64,000 nucleotides of DNA from Gibbula magus (taxonomy: Eukaryota > Mollusca > Gastropoda > Trochida > Trochidae), in contig OW388291.1 in NCBI GenBank assembly GCA_936450465.1, positions 35,502,656 to 35,566,655 of the forward strand, written 5' to 3'. Numbering within the stretch: the stretch's first letter is position 1; each line of letters begins with the position of its first letter. The translations under genes were made by a program, and so were the position numbers. Under the pieces are notes generated by a model. The model did no database searches, was not told the origin of the DNA, and worked only from the letters and a program-made list of their open reading frames with translations. Shown here piece after piece: positions 15,401-26,199 of this stretch.

Positions 15401-18400
15401 ATCAGAACCATATATGTTGAGTTATATGTTTCAAAATATTAATAAATATTAGTTAGTTAGTTTCAAAAGTAATAGAATTATTCAGCTGTCATTGTTTGTT
15501 TGTAATTTCTTGCAAAGCAAGCTTGTTGATATATTCTACTTGATTGTCACACAATGCCGTTTCAAAAAAAGTTAACTGAGAAAATATGCTTCCTAACTTG
15601 ACTTTCATAGCATCAGACAATGGTTCATATTATAATTTATTGATAGATTTTACACATAGGACTCTGAACTAATGCAACAATAGTTAGGATTGGTGTATTG
15701 TTTTTTCTCAGTTCTAGGTGATACGCTTGCTAGATGGGAATTCTGTAATGACGATAGTCTGCTATGATTGGTTTATACTAATATAGCAACCAATCAGATT
15801 GTACTTCCTTTGAAAACATGTGGACAGCTAAATTACGATTCATATCATTTCAAATTTCCTGATTTATTTAAAGTCTTAGAACATAACAATTCGACTCCAG
15901 ATTATTATTGTTTTAATTCATGGTACACAATTTAAAATCCAAATGACATTCAAATTTCACAGAAACAATAAATTGAGAATCGTGGCTTCGCCGATCGTAA
16001 CTTGTCTTCTGAAGAAAAAAAATGGTGTAATAAGTGCATTCTATGAGTATAATTACCATATACAAACATAATTACAAGTTTTTGCTAACTAATATTTACG
16101 AAGTGTGTAACCTTCTTTTTCAAATTGGTTTTAAACATTTATATGAAAATCTAAAATTTCGACAAAGATGGCACACAAACGAAGGTGAGTGGTGATAATT
16201 TCGACCGTGAACATTTCGTCAAAATATTTGGAAAATTTGAGGGTCGAAATTATGGAAGAATTACGGTAAATATAATACCTCGACACAACAACATTTCGTT
16301 GAAAGATGCAACGAAATTTATTAACACGCAAAACTTGGTAACTGCCACATTTTTATCGAGCAACCTTTCACCTCTACTACGCATGCGCATTCCACCTCAC
16401 CTGGTGTCATTTACTAAATTTACAAATAACATAATAGAAATGCATTAAATGATGAAGGAAAAGTATGTGCATTCTGTCCATGCTCGCAAACAGACGGTAG
16501 AGACTCTTCAATGTGCGCATGTTCGAGGTTATCAGACGCAGAGTTTTGGTTTTCAGCTGCATGATGATAGATCAATGTTGCATCTTTCACTGTTTCTGTG
16601 TCGTGGTATTATATTCAAGTTGCTATTTCCATTATTATTGCAGGCTTTTCCAGGTTTTTCTTCATGGTGGGTAAGTTTTCTTTGGTAGGCCTGCATTGGT
16701 CAATTCCTAATCATCTTTGCTGATAACATTCACTGTTCCATCATTATTAGTTGTAGCAGTGCAATGGCCTACACTATCAAAGTATCAATATTGAAATGTA
16801 ATAAATAACCAGATATACTTCATAGATTCATATCAAATGTATGACGATGACCTACAGACATTGCAGTTGTTTATCTTGTATAATTTATCTATTGTTATCT
16901 GTACTGTATTGTCCTACTAGTAAATGATGTCATTGTGGTCATTGACTTTATTATTTACATCCCTACAGAAAACAAAGTGCACTTAAAAATATCAGTTCTT
17001 TCATTCTACGGTAAAAACAAACATGATATTGCATAGGATAGTTTAATGTTCACGTTGGAGGGCTTTGTTAAAGAGTATTCAAGTAAGGCATGATCTCTAA
17101 GTGCCTTCTCAGGTGTGTTCTGACCAGAATTCGGAATATATATTTATTTCAGTGTTACGATTCATGCAAGAATATTGTTATACTGTTGTAATCTTAACAA
17201 CTCACTGAAATATATCTGAGTATTTGTATGTTGTGTGAGTGCAGTGAAGAACTATAACACATATGAGTAATGGTAAAGCATCCTTACTTAGCCATGATAT
17301 GTCAGTAAAGGCAGACAGGCTATTATACATTATTCTAATATTGACAAGTAATAAGGATGTGTAGGTATTGGAGTATTGATAATACACTAAGGCTGTGCAA
17401 TATTATTGCAATACCAATATATTGCAATACAGAGTTGTGCAATACATGTATTGCAATACGATTTTCATATCGCAATATATTGCACCAACAGATATTAAGT
17501 TAATTTATTCATTTATCTTGTAAAAGCCACATTTACCAGCTCAACTTGTGTTAAGAAAATTATTTTGAAGTTTTAGAATGTGAGTTGGACTGTATTTCAA
17601 ATGATCTTTTAAAAGATCTGAATGTATTTTTATCAAATGTGTCATGTTTAAACTGCAAAAAGAAGTATAAAAGTTGAATGTAGAGTTCATTTAGCATGTT
17701 GCAATATCATTGGCACTAGTTAAAATGGTTTCTAGAGAAATATCTCCTTGTCAGATGATCTTGCAATATATTGTGGTACGTATTGCAATAGATTTCAGTT
17801 CAGCAATACGTATCGCAATACATAAATTGAGGCAATACACAGCCCTATAATACACAATGTCATTTTTGTGTTAATTCTTTTGTATTTGTATCATTTCTGG
17901 CGAGTTGGGGTTTAACACTGCTATTTAAGAGGTATTTCATTTATATCACTGCTGCTAGCATTACGGCAGGGAGAAAGCCCACAAAACCTATGCATTGCTA
18001 TGAAACCTGCAAGCTGGAATTAGCAAACCATGGGTGGAAGGTACCAAGCTATAATCTAGTGTAGCATAGCATTGCACCTAAACCTTACTGCGTGTAGAGA
18101 TACATTCTTGGATCGAAGAGACCTGAACATGTACTGACCCCAGGGTTCTGTACCACAACACATACCAACCAAAGCTAATGTGTACCATTTCATCCCTAAT
18201 GACCATACTAGTGTGTTGTTTGTAGTACTGACCAGAGTCAGATAGTCTAGTAGAAGAAGAATGGATGATAAAGAAATGCATGAATGTGCAAAGATGAGAA
18301 TGATTCAGTGACATAAAATTGTACACTGACAATGTCCCCTTCTACCGGTAAGTTCTTTTAAAACCGTAAGTCACAGTATTTCCTATCCATCTAATCATAC

Positions 18401-20774
18401 CATATGTCACATTTTGGGTCATGCAAATTAAACGTCAAGATTTATCAATGCTATTACTGTATAAGGATCAACTGAATTAATTAAGGATACAAAATGTAAA
18501 CTGATATAAAACTTTTGGCAAACTTCCTAAATAAAACATGGATTGCGCATATTTCGGGCACAAGAGAGATAACCAAAGTAAAGGTTACATTGATATCTAA
18601 ACGCAATCATCTTTCATTTGGGACTTACACAAGCTTTCATTTGCTGAAACTTTTCTTCAGACAACACTTTTACGAAATAGTTTCATCACCTGTGTGTAAT
18701 ACCAACCTGAATCATACTGACGATCTCAACCTTGTTGAAATAGACGAACGATGCTAACGAAGACAGCATGTTGTCATCCACCACTGAAGGGGTCGGTAAT
18801 ATCACATCTTGAATGTACTGTACACGATAAGTCTGGTGAATCTTGTTTTCCAATTCTTGGTTAGTAATTTTAACAACTTCTTTGAATTTGGCAGTACTTT
18901 TGAGATATTCTCGGTGTTTCACTGGAGCAGGGGATGAGGGATCATACTCCAACACACCGACAATGTCAAAGATAAGCTCGTCCGAGAACATGATCTCAAA
19001 CAGAGCGTTCTTGTTTAGTAAAAATATACTTTTGAATATATCGTATAAATGATGTAGTCCCTCCATGTTTTCCAAGTCTTCACATATGTGGAACAACTCA
19101 AGCAGTTTCTTAATGTATCCCTCGTTTTCAATGGCAACAGAGAGTTTCTCTCGTCGTATAGGGGATGGAAGAACGCTGGTGAATATTTCTGAGATATACT
19201 CCAATTTGCTAAGTTCACAAGGGGGCAGTTCAATTGGGGGAGCAGCGTCTGGCATATCGTCGAAGCGTTCATCTTCGGATTCTTCCACAACATCTTGTGT
19301 TATATCAACTGAGGGATCCTTGCCTTGAACCTACAGAGAACATACAAAGGTATATTTAATCATACATCATACTTTCAGATTTCATTTCACTGTAGGACAA
19401 GTGTTTAATATAAGACGAGCAATTCAGGATTCATGCTGAAATTTGTAAAATTGCCACTCATTAAAGAATCATAAGGCAAATTATTGTAAATAGCATTCCA
19501 ACAGTTGTAATTTTTTAATGACCACAACAGAATGGCTTGAGTCTAATACATTCACCAAGTAATAGGGTAATATACATATTTATTATTATAACATTTTTAT
19601 TTTTAATATTCATGACAACTTTTCAAGTAATAGTAATGATTTAAAAGAATTTGGTATTTTATGTATACTACGTCATTACCTGACAAATCTTCTCCCATAT
19701 CTCATCACAACCTGCCTTTTCCTGGAAACTAAGAGCTAGGTCGTAGTTATCGGCCTCAGACCACACAATCAGGGTTTCCTGAAACAAATCAACAACTTCA
19801 AGATTTAGACATCTCATCTTGCATACAATTTTATCAGCTGTCTGCTTTAACATTATTGAAGACAGGTGTGAGGATTTCACATTTCCTGTGATTGTCATGA
19901 TATTGAATTGATTAACTTTCATAATTGAATAAATACTTAATTCTTTAATAGTATTTGTTGACAAATATTACTGATCTTCGGTTTTGTTTGATTCAATCTT
20001 GATGACTTCAAATTGTTAACATTTCATGTAAACAGGATCAGGCGTAAGTATTGCACAGGAAAGATTTGGTCTAATATTAGACTCGGGGAATCTATTGAAA
20101 ATGGTAAAATATGTATATTACCTGTTGTTTTTGATATGCTGTATCTGGTTGTATTTTGGACTCTAGCAGAATAGACCCTGTAAGAAAAGAAAAGCAAGGT
20201 GTCAGAATGATAATTGACCACAAAGATTAGAGATTACTCTCTCATAAAACCTCAGGACAAGCCAGATCTTGCAAATCTGATTAATGTTACGCCATTTTGA
20301 TTGACATCAGCTTGCTTTCCAAAAATAGATAGACTATGTCTGTCTCGTCTTGGGATTATATTGAACACTGCGAACAAGTATGGCTATTACAATATTATGT
20401 GTGCCATGAATTATTAGCTATTATAGATAATCATTTATGAATAATAACTACATTCACGTGATATCGGTACGGCAGTGTCTTACTATCGAAAGCTTGACCC
20501 CAAGTGTGACCCCAATACGAGTGCAGTGAGGACAACTGAACTAGTATTTCGCGTAAAATGCACACATGTCAACATGATCTTCGGTCAAAATATTCGTTTT
20601 AGAGTTTATTAACTTGTACTCACCGTCTGTTTCTGATCGAACAAGAAGAGCCATTCCCTTGAGTCGATCCACGTACGCTGATGACACATGCCCAGTCCCC
20701 CTGTCGTCCCATTGACGATCTTCATTTAACATGTACAATTTCACACGTCTCCTCGTACTGGTATTATCAGCCAT
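2040..20774 (-). CDS. PPP4R3: Protein phosphatase 4 regulatory subunit 3 (PP4R3/SMEK/Falafel), 16 coding exons
   Basis: This family targets the PP4 catalytic subunit to substrates such as phosphorylated repair and chromatin proteins, mainly in the nucleus. Coding exons read on the minus strand: 20774-20624, 20177-20122, 19778-19680, 19330-18707, 9501-9352, 9137-9093, 8586-8470, 8075-8021, 7342-7266, 6663-6561, 5752-5594, 5217-5048, 4545-4400, 3459-3266, 2895-2624, 2138-2040. They total 2,517 bp, or 838 codons plus TAA. Every junction is GT-AG and keeps phase, and the length is close to the roughly 830-850 residues of animal homologues. The start ATG is the first in its frame, with an in-frame TAG ten codons upstream. 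Landmarks recalled from the family include [17 protein letters not shown] near residue 15, [10 protein letters not shown] in exon 4, SMVREFV in exon 7 and EEEMWFN in exon 14. Exact 5' and 3' UTR ends cannot be seen. Confidence 0.97.
4400..9501 (-). CDS. PPP4R3: PPP4R3 exons 5-13: helical-repeat core
   Basis: Nine short exons (9501-9352, 9137-9093, 8586-8470, 8075-8021, 7342-7266, 6663-6561, 5752-5594, 5217-5048, 4545-4400) encode residues 311 to about 651, the ARM/HEAT-like helical scaffold. Recognisable blocks are [68 protein letters not shown] and [16 protein letters not shown]. Exon 6 is only 45 bp and would be missed by open-reading-frame searches, as would exons 8 and 9. The exon 9 acceptor (CTATCTAG before AACTGG) has its pyrimidine tract set back, but phase and homology support it. 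Confidence 0.95.
5835..6121 (-). repeat. tRNA-derived SINE in PPP4R3 intron 10
   Basis: Read on the minus strand from 6121, it begins with a tRNA-like head. An A-box-like TGGTGTAGTGG is followed by a B-box-like GGTTCGAATCC (complement of 6058-6068). Next comes a GGCAAGGCACTTCATCC-type central body, then a unique body and an AT-rich tail near 5835-5860. A pol III promoter head with a non-tRNA body is the structure of a SINE. Neither target-site duplication nor exact ends were resolved. Confidence 0.8.
9550..10180. repeat. Tandem duplication, about 325-bp unit, in PPP4R3 intron 4
   Basis: Two diverged direct copies lie head to tail, roughly 9,550-9,850 and 9,870-10,180. Shared blocks in the same order include GGGATAACGGAAAAGGGGAA, GATAGGGATGTCAGTTGTT and CTTTTCTGGCTGTTCTT. 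The copies differ by small indels. No coding potential is visible. Confidence 0.8.
14437..16266. mobile_element. Non-autonomous TIR element, TA target site, in PPP4R3 intron 4
   Basis: The left end starts CCGTAATTCTTCC and continues through TAATTTCG. The right end carries the reverse complement, GGAAGAATTACGG, preceded by CGAAATTA. About 27 bp of terminal inverted repeat match with two mismatches. TA dinucleotides flank both ends (14435-14436 and 16267-16268), as expected for Tc1/mariner/pogo-type insertion. The 1.83-kb interior has no transposase-length reading frame, so it would depend on a transposase from elsewhere. The superfamily is inferred from the TA target only. Confidence 0.7.
15001..15112. 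repeat. 56-bp tandem duplication
   Basis: Two adjacent copies each contain TAACATCTGGATGTTT, CTGGGGA and CTTGAAACAGTCA, separated by about 55 bp. They lie inside the 14.4-16.3 kb TIR element. Confidence 0.8.
17388..17847. mobile_element. hAT-like MITE (460 bp) with 8-bp target-site duplication
   Basis: The element starts TAAGGCTGTG and ends CACAGCCCTA, giving an inverted terminal match with one mismatch. It is flanked by identical 8-bp TAATACAC copies at 17380-17387 and 17848-17855. Subterminal regions are packed with short TTGCAATA/TATTGCAA motifs in both orientations, as in hAT subterminal repeats. No reading frame is present. The 8-bp duplication and GGGCTGTG-like end support hAT. Confidence 0.85.
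17897..18003 (-). repeat. SINE-like fragment (GTTAAACCCCAACT family)
   Basis: On the minus strand this reads GGGCTTTCTCCCTGCCGTAA and then GTGTTAAACCCCAACT. It matches in order the plus-strand copy at 58,850-58,960. It is a truncated, diverged interspersed repeat. Confidence 0.65.
18707..19330 (-). CDS. PPP4R3: PPP4R3 exon 4: 624-bp exon opening the SMK-1/ARM-like region
   Basis: This single exon encodes residues 103-310 and is the largest of the gene. It begins [13 protein letters not shown], passes through an acidic [10 protein letters not shown] linker and enters the helical SMK-1 (DUF625) region, with [20 protein letters not shown] and [19 protein letters not shown]. It ends at SMIQ before a GTTGGT donor, which is weaker than the GTRAGT donors of most other introns here. 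The next exon lies about 9.2 kb away. The reading frame without stops over 208 codons and the strong conservation make the exon certain. Confidence 0.97.
19680..20774 (-). CDS. PPP4R3: PPP4R3 exons 1-3: N-terminal EVH1/PH-like domain
   Basis: Exons 20774-20624, 20177-20122 and 19778-19680 encode residues 1-102. In this family the segment folds as an EVH1/PH-like domain that binds short proline-containing motifs (FxxP type) in PP4 substrates. Visible landmarks are the basic [17 protein letters not shown] start, the LLVRSET strand region and the [19 protein letters not shown] block. The phase-1 junction after exon 1 splits a glycine codon, and the join reads DGSILLESK, as expected for the family. 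The domain assignment rests on family knowledge plus this motif order. Confidence 0.95.
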
Positions 20775-22320
20775 TTTAAATCCCTGTTTTTCGGATACCA
20801 ACTAGAGATCCAAGAATGCTTGTTTTATGAACATCAATTTACGATCATCAAGGGCGGTTTTGTATCACCCAGCGCCATATGAAGTTCACAATTCAAAACA
20901 CCGCCACACATCGGCCTGTAAAATTTCCGGCATATGTCTGCAGCCCTCCTTTGAAAATTATATTTATGAGCCACACATGTTGGAATGGAATAATATGTGT
21001 TCTGCGCTGTTAAATGCGCTCATAATTAAATATTACTAGTAATATTTCCCAAAGAAACTTCAATTCCAATGTAGGTTGAAGTCTCCAGTCGTCGCCATCT
21101 TGAATATTGGTTGATAACATGGTACGGGGGTTACACATGATGTAGCACGGTTTCCCGCCAATCTTAAATTTATAAACCGCATGTGAAACGAAACCGGCAC
21201 GTATAAAAACATGTGTTCCCTAAATTGAACAAATGAAATCGGCATACCTTATATACGATAATCAAATACATATTTATAGAAAATACTTGAATAGAGATAC
21301 CATCGACTCGTTCTGATGTGCATGTCTATCAATAGAATCAACGAAGAACAAAGGAATCAAGTCCACTGAAATCGATTCGGTTAAGTTCGTTTCAGCAAGG
21401 GACGATCAGAGTAGTTTTTGATGATTGGATTGGTAAGGTTTTGCCTTACCAAAGGAGGTATTAGATGTTTACGTGAAGATTGTATTTACTTTACTTTACA
21501 GTGTATGGTAAAAAATTGAAACTATCAAATATCATATTTATTTATATACATTTATGATGATAAATCAATTATGATCACTATGATTTATGATTTTTTTTAG
21601 TAGTAGTCAGTAGCCTACTAGTCAGGGTCTCCGAGCTATTCAACAAGCGCAAAGTACGCCTAAGGCATACGTTCGACATTATATTTATTAGTTTCTCAAC
21701 TTTCTTTATCTGAATAAAAGTTTTCGGGCATATTTTATTTTCCACAATTTTTAGTTAACCGAATTTCTAAATTATATTTAAAATGATTGTCTCATTTTGT
21801 CACTCCAAGGATTTATATATCTAAATCCTTGGTCACTCAAATTTGTTTGATTTGCAAAGTTGCAAATGTCATCCGACGTGTTTCTGAAGTAGGGTAAAAT
21901 ATAGGAAATATATATGTTTATAATTACTTGAGCGACCAATGACCATTTATACATAATCATCAATAATTGGTTTTCCCGTTCTAAAAATAGAACAAACCTT
22001 TATTTGAATTATTTCCAATCGCGTCTGATCATCTGCTTTCTCTTTCGTATGAAGTCATATCAAACTGACGTTTTCTATTTTCATTGTGCATTTACAGGTG
22101 GAATTAAATGTGTGCTTTACATAAACAATAGTTTGCCACATGAAACGGGGGAGGTGGAGGTGGAAAGAAAGTAGATATATGGGTAGACCTCCTGTTGTTT
22201 GAAATTCAATATTCTGTTCATTCAACATAAAAGATTACGAACTTATTTCAAACGTCACAGGAGAGATGTTGTATGTGATTCTATTAATTAACTATCAATG
22301 CTACGACACTTATAAATACA
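20775..22320. other. PPP4R3 5' flank and intergenic DNA
   Basis: The region contains the presumed PPP4R3 promoter and 5' UTR, adjacent to 20775. I see no TATA box at a credible distance and no divergent gene. The rest is AT-rich with no recognisable feature. Confidence 0.4.
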
Positions 22321-22462
22321 GTATTTACGGCCTAGACCCTCGGATTAGACACCTCGACTTCGCCTCGTGCCAATACAACGGATCTCATGTAGACCTGTCG
22401 CTGGGCCAATACTAAAATACTTAATTAATAACGTTATAAAAATGATAGACGTGATGAGGTCA

Positions 22463-22555
22463 ATCTTTTTATGGACTCGGGAAAACAATATTGACCAAGG
22501 ACGAAGTCAGCGGTCAATATTGTTTTCTCGGGTCCATACAAACAGGTATTGACTG
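22463..22555. repeat. Fold-back palindrome
   Basis: Arms at 22471-22496 and 22513-22538 are reverse complements with two mismatches over 26 bp, around a loop of about 16 bp. The match continues weakly outward (GTCAAT at both ends). It resembles the other short fold-back units in this intergenic region. Confidence 0.8.
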
Positions 22556-23261
22556 AATTCACCAGTCCATAATTGTTTTATTATGTATTTGATACAGAAA
22601 CGAAAGGAAAACAATGAAATAACGTCGGTTTAAACTAAATTTGCGATTGTTGAATAACAATGAATTCCGGAATTTTACAAACGCAACTATTTATCTTATA
22701 TATGTGTTCGTACAAAAGAGGGAGTCAGAGTACAAGGGCAGAACAAGGGGTTCATGCATGTCAATTTACCAACAATGCTTGACATTGGAAAGATATCCAA
22801 AGGATCTGTATGACCAATAGTCTGTCATCCAGACCCAAGAGCAAAATATCAAATTGACGACCAACCCAGTCTAGAAGATTATGACAAGTCTAGATTACTT
22901 AGCTCTAGAAATTAAGGCATCTTTAGGACTCCATTTGGTATAACTATTTAAATTGTTTGTAAAATGTTGCTGGTAAGAATTTTCTGAGGCTAAGTGTTAG
23001 TCTATATGACCAAGAGCAAGCAAGATCATGTTGACATTCTTGATGAATCTAAATGAATCCACTCCGCTCAGCGAAGCAAGAACGCATTTTGCATGTGTAT
23101 TACCAACCTACTGAAGTGCGTGCATGGTACATTAAAGATGTTCAATTATCTTTCAAATGTGTGTTTAATCAATTATGTGAGACCGGTGGGATATGTCATC
23201 TTCTGATGATTCTTGTTGACTTTTGTTAATGAAGCCGATGACAAACATGAATCATTGTTTA

Positions 23262-23281
23262 GTTACTGCTGCTGTTGGTGT

Positions 23282-23338
<57 letters not shown>

Positions 23339-23340
23339 CC
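23262..23340. repeat. GTT/GCT triplet microsatellite
   Basis: An imperfect (GTT)n/(GCT)n tract of about 75 bp mixes GTTGTT and GCTGCT runs. It encodes only low-complexity Val/Ala or Leu/Cys tracts in any frame and is not part of a recognisable gene. Confidence 0.9.
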
Positions 23341-24360
23341 ATTTGTTGACATTTTCAAATCAACCACAATCAGGCAATGAAAACATTTTCACAATGTTCA
23401 TGAATTCATAGAAAAGAGTCAGCGGTTCAATTGATACATAATATGTATTAATGCATATTCATAATGTCACAATAATAATATTCTATTTTAATGTCTTTCC
23501 TAAACTTGTACATTTTAACATTCTCTTCTGCATGTGTTATGTATGTTAGTCTTGTCAATAATTGTTGATTATATGGAGAGGGGTTCTATAGATTGTATAA
23601 CTTTTATTCGATCCATTCCTAAATGAGTGAAATATCAATCAATATTTTGTTTAAATGGTTATATTTTTATTGTTGTAAAACACAATTAATGTCAGTTGTA
23701 CCATCGTGACAGGTTAGCCCAATGAATTAATATTCCTTTTTCGCATTTTACAAAATTATCCTCAAATACATAATTTAAAATTAAGTTGTATTTGGACGGG
23801 GAGGATCGGGGTCCGAAACCTGCAGGTGCATACTGTATTTTTACATATATATTTTTTTCTGATACAATTTGAAGTTTCTTAAATGTTACAGAGGGGCCAA
23901 CTCAGCATCAGATCTAGACTTTCGGGTAACTCTTAAAGGGGGGTCCGTATTATTAATAACGTATCTTAATACAATCCTGTATGCAGTGTATGGCAATCCA
24001 AATCTTCCACAAACAGTCAATGAAAACATGTTTCACCATATTCATAAATTCATTAGAAAGAGTAAACGGTTCACTTAATACATAAATACTAATGTACGTA
24101 TTAACCATATTCAAAGTGCATTTTGTCATAAGAATAATATTTCTAATTGTGTGTTGCCTTAATAATGTATAATATTACATGTTTACCCACTTCGTCACTT
24201 GTAGATATCTTATTCTCTTCTGCATACATTGTGTTATGCATTTTAGCCTTGTCAAATATGTGTCGATTACGTGGGAAAACTTCTATAAGTTTTATAACTT
24301 GTGCCCAATCCATTTCTTAAATGAATAAAATATGTTTTCAATCAATCAATTAATACCGTA
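23340..24360 (+). mobile_element. Two LINE 3'-end copies in direct order
   Basis: Segments 23,340-23,650 and 23,985-24,350 share ordered blocks. Examples are CAATGAAAACAT, ATTCATAAATTCATTAGAAA, CTCTTCTGCAT and CCATTTCTTAAATGAATAAA with variants. Both end in CAATCAAT-type tails. A third copy lies on the minus strand at 44,505-44,840. These look like 3' UTR portions of one non-LTR retrotransposon family. No RT coding sequence precedes either copy here. Confidence 0.6.
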
Positions 24361-24536
24361 TCAGACGACGCTTTACCACTCTAGCGAGACACAACGAAGC
24401 GCCGTAAAATATCACAATGTCTGCTATTTGCCTGACACTGTGCTGTAAAATTTCGGACTAAAAACTCGTAAAACTATCAGGACATTGTTGATCAGTCCAA
24501 TGATAAACTAATATTGCTTATTTTGTAGATATTATA

Positions 24537-24537
24537 T

Positions 24538-24609
<72 letters not shown>
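24537..24609. repeat. (TA)n microsatellite
   Basis: An uninterrupted AT dinucleotide run of about 70 bp. Confidence 0.98.
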
Positions 24610-24611
<2 letters not shown>

Positions 24612-24879
24612 AATCAGTAAAAATACGGAGTTTTTTTTATCCTTTCATGTAATGCACAAAAACAACACGACGTGCTCTTTTGATTTAAATCTGTTGTGTG
24701 ACAAAGTCTGTTTAAATATTTGAAAAAAAGAATGATGATGTTGATGTTTATATAAGTCATAAAAGTTTTTATGTCTCTTTATTGCAATATTTACATTTTA
24801 CCTTTTAATGCCTCAGTGGTGTTAACAGTTAATTTTAATACAATTTTTTTTATATTTTGTGACATGCGGTAAGATAAAT

Positions 24880-25022
24880 ACGTTATAACTTTCAGTTTGT
24901 TCGGGTGACATCGTAATTTATCAGACCCTTGTTAGTGTTTATCCTACGGCTCGTTGGATAAACACTAACGCGGGTCTGATAAATTACGATGTCACCCTCC
25001 ACTGAATGTTATAACTTATATG
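24880..25022. repeat. Near-perfect palindrome with 42-bp arms
   Basis: Core arms at 24903-24944 and 24956-24997 are reverse complements with about two mismatches and an 11-bp spacer. The outer flanks (GTTATAACTTTCAGT on the left, ACTGAATGTTATAAC on the right) extend the symmetry with gaps. It can form a cruciform or long hairpin and is likely a small fold-back transposon. Confidence 0.85.
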
Positions 25023-25542
25023 TCTGTGTGTCTGCCAAGAATAGGGTCCCCCAGAACACTGCTACTGGTGAGTACACCGTGTCTCAGGATACCAATACTC
25101 GGTCACTGGACACAATTGGAGAATAATTAAAATCAACATCGATGCCCAGACACAGATCTGACTAACGAACACAACCTCCCTCAGCGTCACAATAAATACA
25201 CTAATTATATGACCAACATGTAAGCCGCGTGTTACTGATTAATACCTTTATAGATATGGCGCAATAGTAATTCATTATCAGTTTCTCTTATCCGACATCA
25301 CTCTAAACCGATACTTACCGGGTCTTGAATATTAGGTTCTATCAAGGTATTTCTGTGAAAACTTAGAGAGGACATTCCTGTTTAAATATTGTGCTATAAT
25401 TAAATAAATGAATAAATAGCGCCTTCAAATCCATTGGTCATATGCCAAAAGCGCAGTACAAGTCAATGATAATATAGACGCAATCTTATAGTCCCCTATA
25501 GAAGTCCGTCATTACATCTAGATTGTATTAAGGCATGGTTAT

Positions 25543-25672
25543 TGCAGTCTGCAATAAATAAAAAATGCAAAATAGTGCATCTACCGGGATTCGAACTATT
25601 CTTTGGAGCTTCCTCCTTTCCGCCTTGTGGCGAGGAACAGTGTCGATTTTAATCAGACTGTAATCATTGGAA
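25543..25672. repeat. Inverted-repeat unit with tRNA B-box-like arm
   Basis: It contains TGCATCTACCGGGATTCGAA, whose complement includes a B-box-like TTCGAATCCC. A diverged opposite arm reads CGATTTTAATCAGACTG. Related units occur at 34,551-34,620 and in both arms of 34,722-34,884. No acceptor stem or cloverleaf can be completed, so it is a repeat and not a tRNA gene. Confidence 0.6.
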
Positions 25673-25887
25673 ATCAATGGCAGATGAAACAAATTACTTA
25701 GATTTACATTTGTATGACTTTATATTCAACAATTTGATAAAGACAAGTACACATTCATTAACAAATAAAAACAATGAAAAGTGAATTCATTCATCTGCTA
25801 AAAGTGTGGAAAACTATGTTATACGACAATATAAGACATTGTTGATAAGTTTAATGAAACATGATTTATTACCTTGTGGATAATGTA

Positions 25888-26137
25888 TATCTATCACCCG
25901 AAACTGGGTCCCACAGTAGATATCGGTTGTCTTTGTAATTTGTAAATATCGCTGCAATCAAAACGTCATAATCCTATTACATCGTCAATTAATGACATCA
26001 CAACGCTTTAACAACACGGCAAACACTTGTTCTGAATGATAAGTAAAATCTCACCCTCTGATATTTGTAACTTCAGTCAACTCGTGTTGATATATATTAT
26101 ATCAGACGACACTTGGGTGAGATTCTCTATGTATCAT
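25888..26137 (+). repeat. Dispersed repeat, copy A
   Basis: Ordered blocks CCCACAGTAGATATCG, CGTCATAATCCTATTACATC, AATGACATCACAA and GGGTGAGATTCTCTAT recur on the opposite strand at 39,993-40,487. The shared core is about 250 bp in this copy and about 490 bp in the other. No reading frame is present. It is probably a MITE-like element. Confidence 0.7.
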
Positions 26138-26199
26138 CTAAACTGTGTTCCACGGGAGATATAGTTTTGACAGTGTATTTTGCACAATTCCAGATCTAC

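Larger units (their letters stand above)
9502..18706 (-). other. PPP4R3: Intron 4 of PPP4R3 (9.2 kb)
   Basis: The intron runs between the GTTGGT donor next to 18707 and the TTTCAG acceptor next to 9501. It holds a tandem duplication (9.55-10.18 kb), a 1.8-kb terminal-inverted-repeat element (14.4-16.3 kb), a hAT-like MITE (17.4-17.85 kb), a small tandem duplication (15.0-15.1 kb) and a SINE-like fragment (17.9-18.0 kb). The remainder, including 10.2-14.4 kb, is AT-rich, and I see no exon or RNA gene in it. Confidence 0.7.

Noticed and set aside
16185..16448. 87-codon plus-strand frame
   Set aside because: It overlaps the end of the TIR element and crosses its boundary. Its first part is TIR and subterminal sequence.
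25575..25605. tRNA gene fragments with GGGATTCGAAC
   Set aside because: Only the T-arm-like motif exists. The surrounding sequence forms an inverted repeat shared with 34.5-34.9 kb.
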